Source: an uncultured Paracoccaceae bacterium
GTDB taxonomy: Bacteria; Pseudomonadota; Alphaproteobacteria; Rhodobacterales; Rhodobacteraceae
Length of the DNA: 45,254 bases
Assembly (NCBI GenBank): GCA_938049225.1
Contig: CALICM010000040.1
Coordinates: 1-45,254, forward strand
Direction of reading: 5' to 3'
Position numbers and translations under genes: made by a program
Notes under the pieces: generated by a model
Database searches by the model: none
Told to the model about the DNA's origin: nothing
What the model saw: the letters and a program-made list of their open reading frames with translations, nothing else
Part shown: positions 25,460-32,961 of the stretch, piece after piece
How the letters are laid out: the number at the start of each line of letters is the position of its first letter
Position numbering within the stretch: position 1 is the stretch's first letter

Positions 25460-26253
25460 GATGAGGTGTCCTTGGGTTGCTCAGACTCGGTATAGATAAA
25501 GGCCCCGCAGCGAATGCGCCCAGGTGCGCCGCCCCCGGGCGCTTGAAGCTGCCCCGCCCGTGCGGCGATCTGATACAGCGCGTCGGTTTGAAGCCTCCGG
25601 GCAAGGGCGTCAACCTCGGCCAGGGCTTGCGGGCTTAGGCCGTTGAAGTGCACCGCCCGCTCGAAGAACGGCGGTGTATCGGCAGCGTTAATATTGGCCA
25701 CGGCGGCTGCGGCGTGATCGCCCAGGTTCAAGCCGAAGTAGGACAGTTTCTGCCGCGCATCCTTCGGCAGGTACGAGTGTCTCAACAGACTGACCGTATC
25801 GCTTTGAGGGTCCAGCTTGATGTGCCCGTCCGACAACAGCGCATCCAATACGGAACGGGGATGGATATCACGGCTGACACTGGCCACCAGATGCTCGAAA
25901 GACGCGTCCGCGCCGCGCCGAGGCAAGCGGCGCGGTTGACCGGTGTCATCCCGCCAGTCCGGATCAGTGGCCCAGCGCGCCAGCACGCGGGGCACCGGGC
26001 CCATACTGGTCTTGGTTGGCAGTTGATCGTGCGTCTGCTGCTTTTTGATTTCGCGCCGCTGCAACCCGGTAAGCAGGCTCAGGCGGCTGACCGTCAGGCG
26101 TTTGTTATCCAGCCGAAAATGCACCTCGGCTTGCTCGACATAGAGCTGGCGCACAAGGTCCATCAGCGCCGGGACGCCAACCCCACGCGCGATCAACAAT
26201 CTGACTAACGGGCGCAAGATACGGGCCAGTGCGGTTTTTAGGGCATCGCTCAT
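25456..26253 (-). CDS. DUF6502-family protein, probable DNA-binding regulator
   Basis: The 265-residue protein starts MSDALKTALARILRPLVRLL. Residues about 1-80 are helical and include RLTVSRLSLLTGLQRREIKK, which reads as a helix-turn-helix. The middle (about 110-180) contains HLVASVSRDIHPRSVLDALL; the C-terminus is helical and ends SEQPKDTSS. I recognise the overall layout as DUF6502, whose function is not established. Its ATG is one base from a perfect 19-bp palindrome, and a second near-copy lies before the divergent gene, consistent with autoregulation. A TTG start at 26289 would overlap the palindrome. The stop overlaps the small lipoprotein ATG by 4 bp. Confidence 0.7.
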   Translation of the reverse strand: MSDALKTALARILRPLVRLLIARGVGVPALMDLVRQLYVEQAEVHFRLDNKRLTVSRLSLLTGLQRREIKKQQTHDQLPTKTSMGPVPRVLARWATDPDWRDDTGQPRRLPRRGADASFEHLVASVSRDIHPRSVLDALLSDGHIKLDPQSDTVSLLRHSYLPKDARQKLSYFGLNLGDHAAAAVANINAADTPPFFERAVHFNGLSPQALAEVDALARRLQTDALYQIAARAGQLQAPGGGAPGRIRCGAFIYTESEQPKDTSS

Positions 26254-26254
26254 G

Positions 26255-26273
26255 AATGTGCACTTTGCACATT
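26255..26273. promoter_or_regulatory. palindromic operator candidate 1
   Basis: AATGTGCACTTTGCACATT has perfect 8-bp half-sites around a 3-nt centre. It lies directly before the DUF6502 ATG, so a bound protein would block transcription start or translation initiation. It differs from operator 2 at only 3 of 19 positions, all central. Confidence 0.7.
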
Positions 26274-26308
26274 TAATTATGGACAGCAATGCGAATCCTC
26301 AGTAAGAA

Positions 26309-26327
26309 AATGTGCAACTTACACATT
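26309..26327. promoter_or_regulatory. palindromic operator candidate 2
   Basis: AATGTGCAACTTACACATT has arms AATGTG/CACATT, extended by one further A/T pair outside. It ends 3 bp before the GGAGAG ribosome-binding site of the divergent lipoprotein gene. Its centre is 54 bp (about five helical turns) from that of operator 1, placing both on the same DNA face. Confidence 0.7.
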
Positions 26328-26340
26328 TATGGAGAGTTTC

Positions 26341-27126
26341 ATGATCCGCGGATCCATCGCCGTATTGGCGCTTGCACTGACCGCCACGGCCTGTGGTTAT
26401 ACGGTTCAATCCACCTCTGGCACCGAATACCTGGCCAAATACCCGGATCAAAGGGCTGGGGCGACGACGGCGCGCACCGATGCAAGCATCGTCCAGGCCG
26501 CCAGTGTGGAGCCGAACCTGCAGTTTCCCGGCCGCTTTGGGCTGGCGCGAATTATTAACGGGCAACTCTCGGCCATCCCCGATGCGGAAATGGCGCTGTG
26601 GGCTGACCTGGCGCGCCGCAACCAAGGTATGGGCAGCTTCCACTCCGTCAGCCCTTTGGTGGCTGAGCTCACGGCCCAAACTGTTGGCTTGAAGCCACGC
26701 ACGGGGGCCAGCACCACCGGACAGACCGTCGAAAAGATCCGCCTGGGCGCCGCCCGCCAGCATTTGGATGCGGTTTTGATCTACGAGGTCGGTGCAAATT
26801 CCACGCGCAATGCGACGCCTTTTGCCTTGGCTGACTTAACGATCATCGGTGGCGCCTTCCTGCCGACCCGCCAGATCAAGGCCGAGGGACGTGCGACCGC
26901 GCTGTTTGTTGACGTGCGCAACGGCTATCCCTATGGCACAGCACATGGGGCGGCGGATCTGAGCACGCTTTACGGGTCTTGGGGCGCGGGTCGCGCCGAG
27001 GCGACTGCGCGCAATCTGGCCATCAAAGCGGTGGTCGAGGATCTGATGCCAAATGTGAATGCCATGATGGTGACCCTGCGCCGGACCTCGGGGCCAACGA
27101 CTGGGAGGGTGGAGCCCTCAGGATAA
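26341..27126 (+). CDS. lipoprotein of unknown function, divergent from the DUF6502 regulator
   Basis: The 261-residue product has a lipoprotein signal (LALALTATACGY; predicted acylated Cys at about 17). A mature domain follows with FGLARIINGQLSAIP, KIRLGAARQHLDAVLIYEVG and EATARNLAIKAVVEDLMPNV. The alternation of beta strands and a final helix recalls small envelope-associated lipoproteins, but I cannot name the family. The ATG at 26341 is 4 nt after GGAGAG; an ATG at 26329 would remove the signal context. It shares a palindrome-bearing promoter region with the DUF6502 gene, so the two transcripts are probably co-regulated. Confidence 0.75.
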   Translation: MIRGSIAVLALALTATACGYTVQSTSGTEYLAKYPDQRAGATTARTDASIVQAASVEPNLQFPGRFGLARIINGQLSAIPDAEMALWADLARRNQGMGSFHSVSPLVAELTAQTVGLKPRTGASTTGQTVEKIRLGAARQHLDAVLIYEVGANSTRNATPFALADLTIIGGAFLPTRQIKAEGRATALFVDVRNGYPYGTAHGAADLSTLYGSWGAGRAEATARNLAIKAVVEDLMPNVNAMMVTLRRTSGPTTGRVEPSG

Positions 27127-27134
27127 GTGCGGAA

Positions 27135-27752
27135 CTAGCGGCAGTACGGCCTATCTAGGTAGGACGTATCAAAGTGTAAATGGTCTTGGTGATACCGGTC
27201 CGCATCCGGGCCCAGGACCACGCCGAAGGGGCCGCAGGCGCTTTTGTGTAGCGCGCGGATCACGCGGGCATAGCGACCCCGGCGCCAATTCCCTTCGACG
27301 GGAACCGAGGTGCCATCGGCGAACCGCACTTCGGATATGTCGATGGCATTGCCCTTGGCATGCTCGGACAGCCGCGCACCCGATCGGCCGTTGCGACTAC
27401 GACAAGCGTAAGAAGCCGCCACTTTGAACCCCACCACGGGGCTGCGGGCCGATTTGGCCGCCTGTGGCACCGCGCCGACGGCCCAACCGCGCAGCGCCGC
27501 CGCCGTGCGGCAGTTCAACCGGGCCGATGGGCTGAGGCGAATGCCGCCCACCGCGTGCACCCGCACCGCATCCTCGATCCCGCAACCGCCAGGGGCCGCG
27601 ACATCACCGATCTCGTAGCCCAGGATCGCAGGGTCACCACAAAGCGGGCCGACATCCCCCGGAAGGGCAAGCGCACGTGCCACATCGGTCCGCCCGCCCC
27701 CAAAACCGCAAGCGCCGAGCACGATCAGAAGCAGAACAAGCGCCAACCTCAT
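27135..27752 (-). CDS. extensin-like C-terminal domain lipoprotein
   Basis: The 205-residue protein has a lipoprotein signal (LLLIVLGACGF, Cys about 15) and an extensin-like C domain (about 35-205). GCGIEDAVRV, LNCRTAAALRGW, LSEHAKGNAIDISEVRFADG and YHQDHLHFD are conserved. The His/Asp pairs resemble the metal site of D-Ala-D-Ala carboxypeptidase-like (LAS) enzymes, so a wall-peptide hydrolase role is plausible but unproven. The start overlaps the tyrC stop by 4 bp (ATGA), giving the unit hisC-tyrC-extensin-like. It is convergent with the preceding lipoprotein gene. Confidence 0.82.
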   Translation of the reverse strand: MRLALVLLLIVLGACGFGGGRTDVARALALPGDVGPLCGDPAILGYEIGDVAAPGGCGIEDAVRVHAVGGIRLSPSARLNCRTAAALRGWAVGAVPQAAKSARSPVVGFKVAASYACRSRNGRSGARLSEHAKGNAIDISEVRFADGTSVPVEGNWRRGRYARVIRALHKSACGPFGVVLGPDADRYHQDHLHFDTSYLDRPYCR

Positions 27753-28687
27753 GTGTCCGGCTCCGCGGGTGGTAAGGGCGTCCGCCCAAAGTTGGGCGCG
27801 TCGGTATCTTGGCCTGCCTCGATGATCCCCTGCCGGATCGCGCGGGTACGGGTGAAATAGTCATGCAGATGCACCCCGTCGCCCTGTCGGATCGCGCGTT
27901 GCAGCGCGAACAGTTCCTCGGTGAACCGGCCCAAGATCTCGAGCGTGGCGGCTTTGTTGGTCAGAAACACATCGCGCCACATCGTGGGGTCCGAGGCCGC
28001 GATGCGGGTAAAATCCCGAAACCCGGCGGCGGAGTAATTGACCACCTCGCTCTCGGTCACCCGGCTCAGGTCATCGGCCACACCGACCATCGTGTAGGCG
28101 ATCAAATGCGGCGCATGGCTGGTCACCGCCAGAACCAAGTCGTGATGTTCCGCGTCCATCGTGTCGGTTTTCGCCCCGAGCGCATGCCAAAAATCGCGCA
28201 GTTTGGTTAGCTGAGTGGGGTCTGTGTCTGAAAGTGGAGTGAACAAGCACCAGCGGTCATCGAACAATTCGGCGAAGCCCGCCTCGGGCCCCGACCGCTC
28301 GGTTCCCGCGATCGGATGGCTCGGGATAAAGTGCGTGTTCGGGGGCAGATGCGGGGCCACGTCCGCGATGACCCGCGCTTTGACCGAGCCCACGTCGCTG
28401 ACGACAACCTGCGGCGCCAGACCTGGCGCCATCGCCGCGGCCACCTCTGCCATCGCGCCCACGGGCACGCATAGGATGACAAGATCGGCGCCCGCCACGG
28501 TCTCGGCGGCTGTATCGAAAACGGCATCGCACAAACCCAGGCGCAACGCTGTGTCCCGGGTGGCGGCGGTGCGCGCGGTGCCGGTGATCCGCCCGTCAAA
28601 CCCGGCGCGACGGGCGGCCAGCGCGATCGACGACGCCTCGAGCCCCAGACCGATCAACGCGATATGGCGAAAGGCGATCCTGCTCAT
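27749..28687 (-). CDS. tyrC: prephenate/arogenate dehydrogenase
   Basis: The enzyme oxidatively decarboxylates prephenate or arogenate in tyrosine synthesis. The 312-residue protein starts with a Rossmann fold ([20 protein letters not shown]), then [14 protein letters not shown]. The catalytic-region block [20 protein letters not shown] contains the conserved [26 protein letters not shown] follows in the helical C-domain. It overlaps hisC upstream and the extensin-like gene downstream by 4 bp each. Coupling to an aminotransferase supports an aromatic amino-acid role. Cofactor and substrate preference cannot be decided by eye. Confidence 0.9.
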   Translation of the reverse strand: MSRIAFRHIALIGLGLEASSIALAARRAGFDGRITGTARTAATRDTALRLGLCDAVFDTAAETVAGADLVILCVPVGAMAEVAAAMAPGLAPQVVVSDVGSVKARVIADVAPHLPPNTHFIPSHPIAGTERSGPEAGFAELFDDRWCLFTPLSDTDPTQLTKLRDFWHALGAKTDTMDAEHHDLVLAVTSHAPHLIAYTMVGVADDLSRVTESEVVNYSAAGFRDFTRIAASDPTMWRDVFLTNKAATLEILGRFTEELFALQRAIRQGDGVHLHDYFTRTRAIRQGIIEAGQDTDAPNFGRTPLPPAEPDT

Positions 28688-29784
28688 GTGCCCTGGCCCG
28701 CCAGAAAGTCACGCAGGATCGAGATCACCCGGCGGCAGGCCACCTCGTCCCCTATGGTTATGCGCAGAAACGCGGGCAGACCGTAGCCCGCCACCTGCCG
28801 TACGATGATCCCTTGCGCCCGCAGGGCGGCATCTGCGGCCTGGGCCTGGGTGGGGTAGGCAAAGCGCGGCAGCACGAAATTCGCGTGGCTGTCATCGACC
28901 GCCAGCCCCATATCGCGCAACTTTTCGGTCATCCAAAGGCGCCAATGGGCATTCTCGGCGCAGCAATGTGCTGTCCAGCTTACATCACGAACAGCCGCCT
29001 CGGCCGCCAAAAGCCCGGCGGCGCTGACGTTAAAGGGCCCCCGGATCCGATGCAGCACATCCACCACCGCATCGGGCGCATAGCACCAGCCGACGCGCAA
29101 ACCGCCCAGCCCGTATATTTTTGAAAACGTCCGGGTCATCACGACGTTCTGATGTGCATCCACCAGCGCCCGGCCTGCATCGAAATCCTGGACATATTCC
29201 GCATAAGCCCCGTCCAGGACCAGCATGACGTGCTTGGGCAGCTCCTCAGCGAGGCGGGCGACCTCGGCCCCAGGCAGTATTGTGCCCGTGGGGTTGTTTG
29301 GGTTGGCGAGGAACAGCATGGTCGTTGCCTCGGTCACAGCCCCCAGAAGGGCGTCGACATCTGCGACGCGGGTCCGTTCGGGCACCGAGACGGGCGTGGC
29401 CCCCGCCGCCCTGGCCGAGATCGGGTACATCGCAAATCCATGTTCGGTGTGCAGCACCTCGCAGCCGGGCCCCGCATAGGCCTGGCAAAGTAGCGAGATA
29501 ATCTCGTCCGACCCCGCGCCGCAGACGATCTGGGCGGGGTCCAGCTCATGCACGTCGCCAATCGCTTGGCGCAACGCCAAATGATCGGCGCTGGGGTAGA
29601 TGGCCAGATGTTCCGCGGCGGCCCGCACCGCGTCCGTGGCGGCCGGAGAGGGTCCCAAAGGGTTCTCGTTCGAGCTGAGCTTGGTAATGGCATTGGCGCC
29701 ATCGGCCTTGCTTTCACCCACTGTATAGGGCGCGATGTCCAAAATACCGGGCTGCGGAAGAGGCGCTGAAGCGGAAAGGGTCAT
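28684..29784 (-). CDS. hisC: histidinol-phosphate aminotransferase
   Basis: This fold-type I PLP aminotransferase is 366 residues long. Conserved features are [30 protein letters not shown] (161-168), DGAYAEYV and the PLP-binding Lys222 in [17 protein letters not shown]. HisC converts imidazole acetol phosphate to histidinol phosphate; alphaproteobacterial homologues often also transaminate aromatic substrates. That would fit its translational coupling to tyrC. It is the first gene of the unit, with about 150 bp upstream that hold no obvious regulator site. Confidence 0.9.
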   Translation of the reverse strand: MTLSASAPLPQPGILDIAPYTVGESKADGANAITKLSSNENPLGPSPAATDAVRAAAEHLAIYPSADHLALRQAIGDVHELDPAQIVCGAGSDEIISLLCQAYAGPGCEVLHTEHGFAMYPISARAAGATPVSVPERTRVADVDALLGAVTEATTMLFLANPNNPTGTILPGAEVARLAEELPKHVMLVLDGAYAEYVQDFDAGRALVDAHQNVVMTRTFSKIYGLGGLRVGWCYAPDAVVDVLHRIRGPFNVSAAGLLAAEAAVRDVSWTAHCCAENAHWRLWMTEKLRDMGLAVDDSHANFVLPRFAYPTQAQAADAALRAQGIIVRQVAGYGLPAFLRITIGDEVACRRVISILRDFLAGQGT

Positions 29785-29900
29785 GTCTCACCAGAACTTA
29801 GATCTGTGGGCCTTCCTACCCCGCTGCCTGCGCCTTGACCAGACGACAATCCATTGATCCAAAGGTGGCCCGTTCCGGGCCAAGTCTTTGCAAACCCCAC

Positions 29901-29916
29901 CCCGGCTTGCGCCGGG
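29901..29916 (-). terminator. GC-rich hairpin with GNRA loop after the rsmE unit
   Basis: Transcribed from the minus strand, CCCGGC-GCAA-GCCGGG folds into a 6-bp stem closed by a GNRA-type tetraloop, about 25 bp after the last gene of the rsmE unit. No U-run follows. It may slow or end transcription before hisC, or belong to a dispersed intergenic repeat. Confidence 0.4.
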
Positions 29917-29941
29917 CCGGGGCCCGTCGCCTGGACCCCAC

Positions 29942-30457
29942 CTAAGGCGCCCGCGTCCAAACCGTCACAAGGCCGACGCGGCCGCGATCCAGAGCGCTGA
30001 GCGCAGCACCCACCTCAACCCTCGGAAGGGACATCAGCAAATCGACCAATTTGTCTGCACCTTCGGCCGCCAGGGGTATGCTGACCGGGCTGCCATCGCT
30101 GTGATAGAGCGCCCAGCGCGCACGGCCATCACCGCCCGAGACCAGGTCAACCCGGATCAGCGCGTCGCGGTCAACCACGCCGCCGGTTTCTGGACCATAA
30201 TAGCTGATTTGTGCTTCGTCGATTTGGACAATGCCGGGTTGGGTGACCTCGCGGCGAAAGGCGGCACGCTGACGGTGGGCGACCCACAGGACGGCGGAGA
30301 GGACCGCGATACCGCCACCGAAGATTGTCAGAAAGGGCGCCATGGTGCCGACCCCGCGCCACATAACGAGCGCGCCCGTCACCAGGCCGGCAATCGCCCA
30401 AGCGTGGTCTTGACGACGGGCAAGGGCGGTGAGGAGTTCGGGGCGGATGAAGCTCAT
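29942..30457 (-). CDS. unknown two-helix membrane protein
   Basis: The 171-residue product has two membrane helices (about 18-36 and 42-60: AIAGLVTGALVMW and FLTIFGGGIAVLSAVLWV). A cytosolic domain of about 100 residues follows, containing VTQPGIVQIDEAQISYYGPE and VDRDALIRVDLVS. This layout resembles small membrane proteins with a PH-like beta domain, but I cannot name a family. The start overlaps the upstream gene by 4 bp, making it the third gene of rsmE-unknown-unknown. Coding is supported by the overlap and normal codon use. Confidence 0.65.
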   Translation of the reverse strand: MSFIRPELLTALARRQDHAWAIAGLVTGALVMWRGVGTMAPFLTIFGGGIAVLSAVLWVAHRQRAAFRREVTQPGIVQIDEAQISYYGPETGGVVDRDALIRVDLVSGGDGRARWALYHSDGSPVSIPLAAEGADKLVDLLMSLPRVEVGAALSALDRGRVGLVTVWTRAP

Positions 30458-31176
30458 GTGCCCTGCTCGCGATCCAGAGGGTGCCAGGGCTGCGCCGTGG
30501 TATCCTCCTCAGGCACCCGCCAGTCATAGGGTGCGCGGAGGGGTTCAAAGTGCATATCAGTGAAGTCGCGGATTAAGTCACGGCCCGTGGTGGTTCGGCG
30601 GTAGAGGCGGCCACCTTCGGTGCTGAAGGTCGAGACGAGCGGACTGCCGGGGGCGCGAGCATCCCCCGCCCAATACGCACAATCCTCCGGGCGCAGGTTG
30701 ACGCGGCGCCCGTCGCGATGGCGAAATCCCAAAGTGTTGTGGGCGTCAGGCTGCGTGCGGAACACCCGTTGGGTCCCCTCGGCACGGCCAATGATGTCGG
30801 CCGCGTTGGGGCTGCTGTCGATCAAGTAGCGCTGCGCATCAACGAACTGGCCACCACCACACCAGGTGTCACCTTGGGGGTAAAGCGCCAAGGCGGTGAA
30901 CCAAGGTGGACGCGACAGTGCGGTGTAGCTTCCCATCGTTGGCGATACCCAGTGCCCGTCCAACGCAAAGTACAAAAAGTAACGCCCGTCGGCAGAGACA
31001 TCACAGCGCTCGGCATAAATCCTGGACTTCAACCATTGCCCATCAATGAAGCTGTCGTCGGCATGGTTCCACAGGATCAAGCGCGCCAGTTTGTTGGGCC
31101 CTTGCCGCAGGATCACGGCCAAGGTGGTGTGCCTTGCGAAATAAAGGTGCAGCCGGATCTGGGGTGCGGTGTTCAT
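30454..31176 (-). CDS. unknown soluble protein in the rsmE operon
   Basis: The 240-residue product has no signal peptide and is rich in aromatic residues. MNTAPQIRLHLYFARHTTLAVIL, LILWNHADDSFIDGQWLKSR and SADGRYFLYFALDGHW suggest a beta-propeller-like or WD-like fragment pattern rather than an enzyme motif. No catalytic signature is recognised. The ATG at 31176 overlaps the rsmE stop (ATGA), and its 3' end overlaps the membrane-protein gene, so three proteins are coupled. A longer reading to 31386 runs inside rsmE and is rejected. Function unknown. Confidence 0.65.
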   Translation of the reverse strand: MNTAPQIRLHLYFARHTTLAVILRQGPNKLARLILWNHADDSFIDGQWLKSRIYAERCDVSADGRYFLYFALDGHWVSPTMGSYTALSRPPWFTALALYPQGDTWCGGGQFVDAQRYLIDSSPNAADIIGRAEGTQRVFRTQPDAHNTLGFRHRDGRRVNLRPEDCAYWAGDARAPGSPLVSTFSTEGGRLYRRTTTGRDLIRDFTDMHFEPLRAPYDWRVPEEDTTAQPWHPLDREQGT

Positions 31177-31907
31177 CGCCAGTCCCCCAGCGCCATTTGC
31201 CAGGCAGTGATGGCGGCCGCAGCCGCCGTATCGGCACGTAGGACGCGCGGGCCCAAGGTGACCGATGTGGTCTGCGGCAACCGGCGCAGCGCCGCGGCCT
31301 CGTCCGGGCTGAAGCCACCTTCGGGGCCGATTAGAATAGCCCAGGGTGCTTGCGGGGCTTGGCTGAGCGCATCGGCAACCGGGCATGCGGTGCGCGCCTC
31401 GTCACAGAACATCAAGTGACGCTCCTGGGGCCAATTGGCCAGAAGGTGATCCAGCTTCACGGGCGCGGCCACCTCGGGCACGAAGGTACCGCCACATTGC
31501 TCGGCCGCCTCGATCGCATGGGCGGTAAGGCGGTCGGTGCGGACCCGCTCGGCATTGGTGAAGCGCGTAAGAACGGGCTGGATGCGCGCCACGCCCAACT
31601 CGGTTGCCTTTTCGACGATGAAATCAGTGCGGGCTTTCTTGATCGGCGCGAACAACAGCCACAGGTCGGGTGGATCGCGCTGAGGTGCGGTTCGTGCCTC
31701 GACCGAGACCTCAACTCGGCGCTTTCCGGCTTGGGTGATCCGGGCGCGCCATTCGCCCGCAGCGCCATTGAACAGTGCCACGGCATCGCCCGGCCCTTGC
31801 CGCATGACGCCCGTCAGATAATGCGCTTGGTCGGTCAGCATCAAAACCTCTCCGGCCGCTAGGGGTGCGGCGACATAGAGCCTGATTTTTGGCGCGTCCT
31901 CTGTCAT
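31173..31907 (-). CDS. rsmE: 16S rRNA m3U1498 methyltransferase RsmE
   Basis: RsmE methylates U1498 of 16S rRNA with a SPOUT-fold methyltransferase domain. The 244-residue product ends with the family signatures ILIGPEGGFSPDEAAAL and TLGPRVLRADTAAAAAI. KARTDFIVEKATELGVARIQP and an N-terminal PUA-like region (HYLTGVMRQGPGDAVALF) precede them. I use the ATG at 31907, where family-like sequence begins. Its start is only 10 bp from the divergent ubiA start, so the two promoters must overlap or lie inside the neighbouring gene. Confidence 0.93.
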   Translation of the reverse strand: MTEDAPKIRLYVAAPLAAGEVLMLTDQAHYLTGVMRQGPGDAVALFNGAAGEWRARITQAGKRRVEVSVEARTAPQRDPPDLWLLFAPIKKARTDFIVEKATELGVARIQPVLTRFTNAERVRTDRLTAHAIEAAEQCGGTFVPEVAAPVKLDHLLANWPQERHLMFCDEARTACPVADALSQAPQAPWAILIGPEGGFSPDEAAALRRLPQTTSVTLGPRVLRADTAAAAAITAWQMALGDWR

Positions 31908-31917
31908 ACTTAATCCC

Positions 31918-32904
31918 ATGACCACGCCGGACCATATCCCGCAAACCCCTGCGGACGGAAGGGTCGCCGACGCGCCCGCCGCGAATTGGGTGGATCGCTA
32001 TGCGCCGGCCGCTTGGCGACCCTACTTGCGGCTATCGCGGGCGGATCGGCCGATTGGCACTTGGCTGCTGCTGCTGCCCTGTTGGTGGGGGTTGGCGCTG
32101 GCCATAACCGCCACCCCCGAGGCCGCGCAGCCCTATCATTTGTGGATCGCGGTCGTCTGTGGCATCGGCGCCTTTCTAATGCGCGGCGCGGGCTGCACCT
32201 GGAACGATCTAGCGGATCACGAGTTCGACGCGGCGGTGGAGCGAACCCGCTCGCGGCCACTGCCAGCGGGGCAGGTTAGTCGCCGCGCGGCGATAATTTG
32301 GATGTGCGCACAGGCGCTACTGGCCTTCGGGATCCTGCTGACATTCAACCTTTTTACCATTTTTCTGGCTTGCGCATCGCTGGTGCTGGTCGCGATTTAC
32401 CCATTTGCCAAGCGGTTCACCTGGTGGCCACAGGTCTTTCTGGGCCTCGCATTCAACTGGGGTGCGCTGGTGGGCTGGGCGGCAGTCACGGGCGGGCTGA
32501 GTTGGCCGCCGATTTTGCTGTATTTTGCTGGGATAGCCTGGACATTGTTTTATGACACGATTTATGCGCATCAGGATAAGGAAGACGACGCGCTGATCGG
32601 CATAAAATCCACGGCAAGGCTGTTTGGAGATGATACCGGCCGTTGGCTGTTCGGCTTTCTGGTGGTCAGTGTGCTGCTGATGGCCATGGCGCTGATCGGC
32701 GCCTTGGGCGAGCGCAGTCCGATGGTGCTGGCCGCTGCCTTGGCAGGGGTCTGGGCTTTTGGTTGGCATCTGACGTGGCAGATGGGCCGCCTGCGGATCG
32801 ACGACCCCGAGCGCTGTAAGCTGGTCTTCCACAGCAACCGCGACGCGGGGCTGGTGGTGATTGCCGGTCTGCTGGTTGCCGCTGGCCTTGGCGTCATGGC
32901 TTGA
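31918..32904 (+). CDS. ubiA: 4-hydroxybenzoate polyprenyltransferase UbiA
   Basis: UbiA prenylates 4-hydroxybenzoate in ubiquinone synthesis, in the inner membrane. The 328-residue protein has a soluble N-terminus of about 35 residues, then about eight helices. Both aspartate-rich motifs are intact: NDLADHEFD (about 97-105) and YAHQDKEDD (about 218-226), which bind the Mg-diphosphate. RADRPIGTWLLLLPCWWGL is a family hallmark. It starts 10 bp from rsmE on the other strand and is followed 57 bp later by the OmpA-domain gene. Confidence 0.95.
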   Translation: MTTPDHIPQTPADGRVADAPAANWVDRYAPAAWRPYLRLSRADRPIGTWLLLLPCWWGLALAITATPEAAQPYHLWIAVVCGIGAFLMRGAGCTWNDLADHEFDAAVERTRSRPLPAGQVSRRAAIIWMCAQALLAFGILLTFNLFTIFLACASLVLVAIYPFAKRFTWWPQVFLGLAFNWGALVGWAAVTGGLSWPPILLYFAGIAWTLFYDTIYAHQDKEDDALIGIKSTARLFGDDTGRWLFGFLVVSVLLMAMALIGALGERSPMVLAAALAGVWAFGWHLTWQMGRLRIDDPERCKLVFHSNRDAGLVVIAGLLVAAGLGVMA

Positions 32905-32961
32905 ACCGATCAGGGCGACCGACTAGGGTTCGCGCCTGACCAATCGCTGCGGAGCCGCTTC

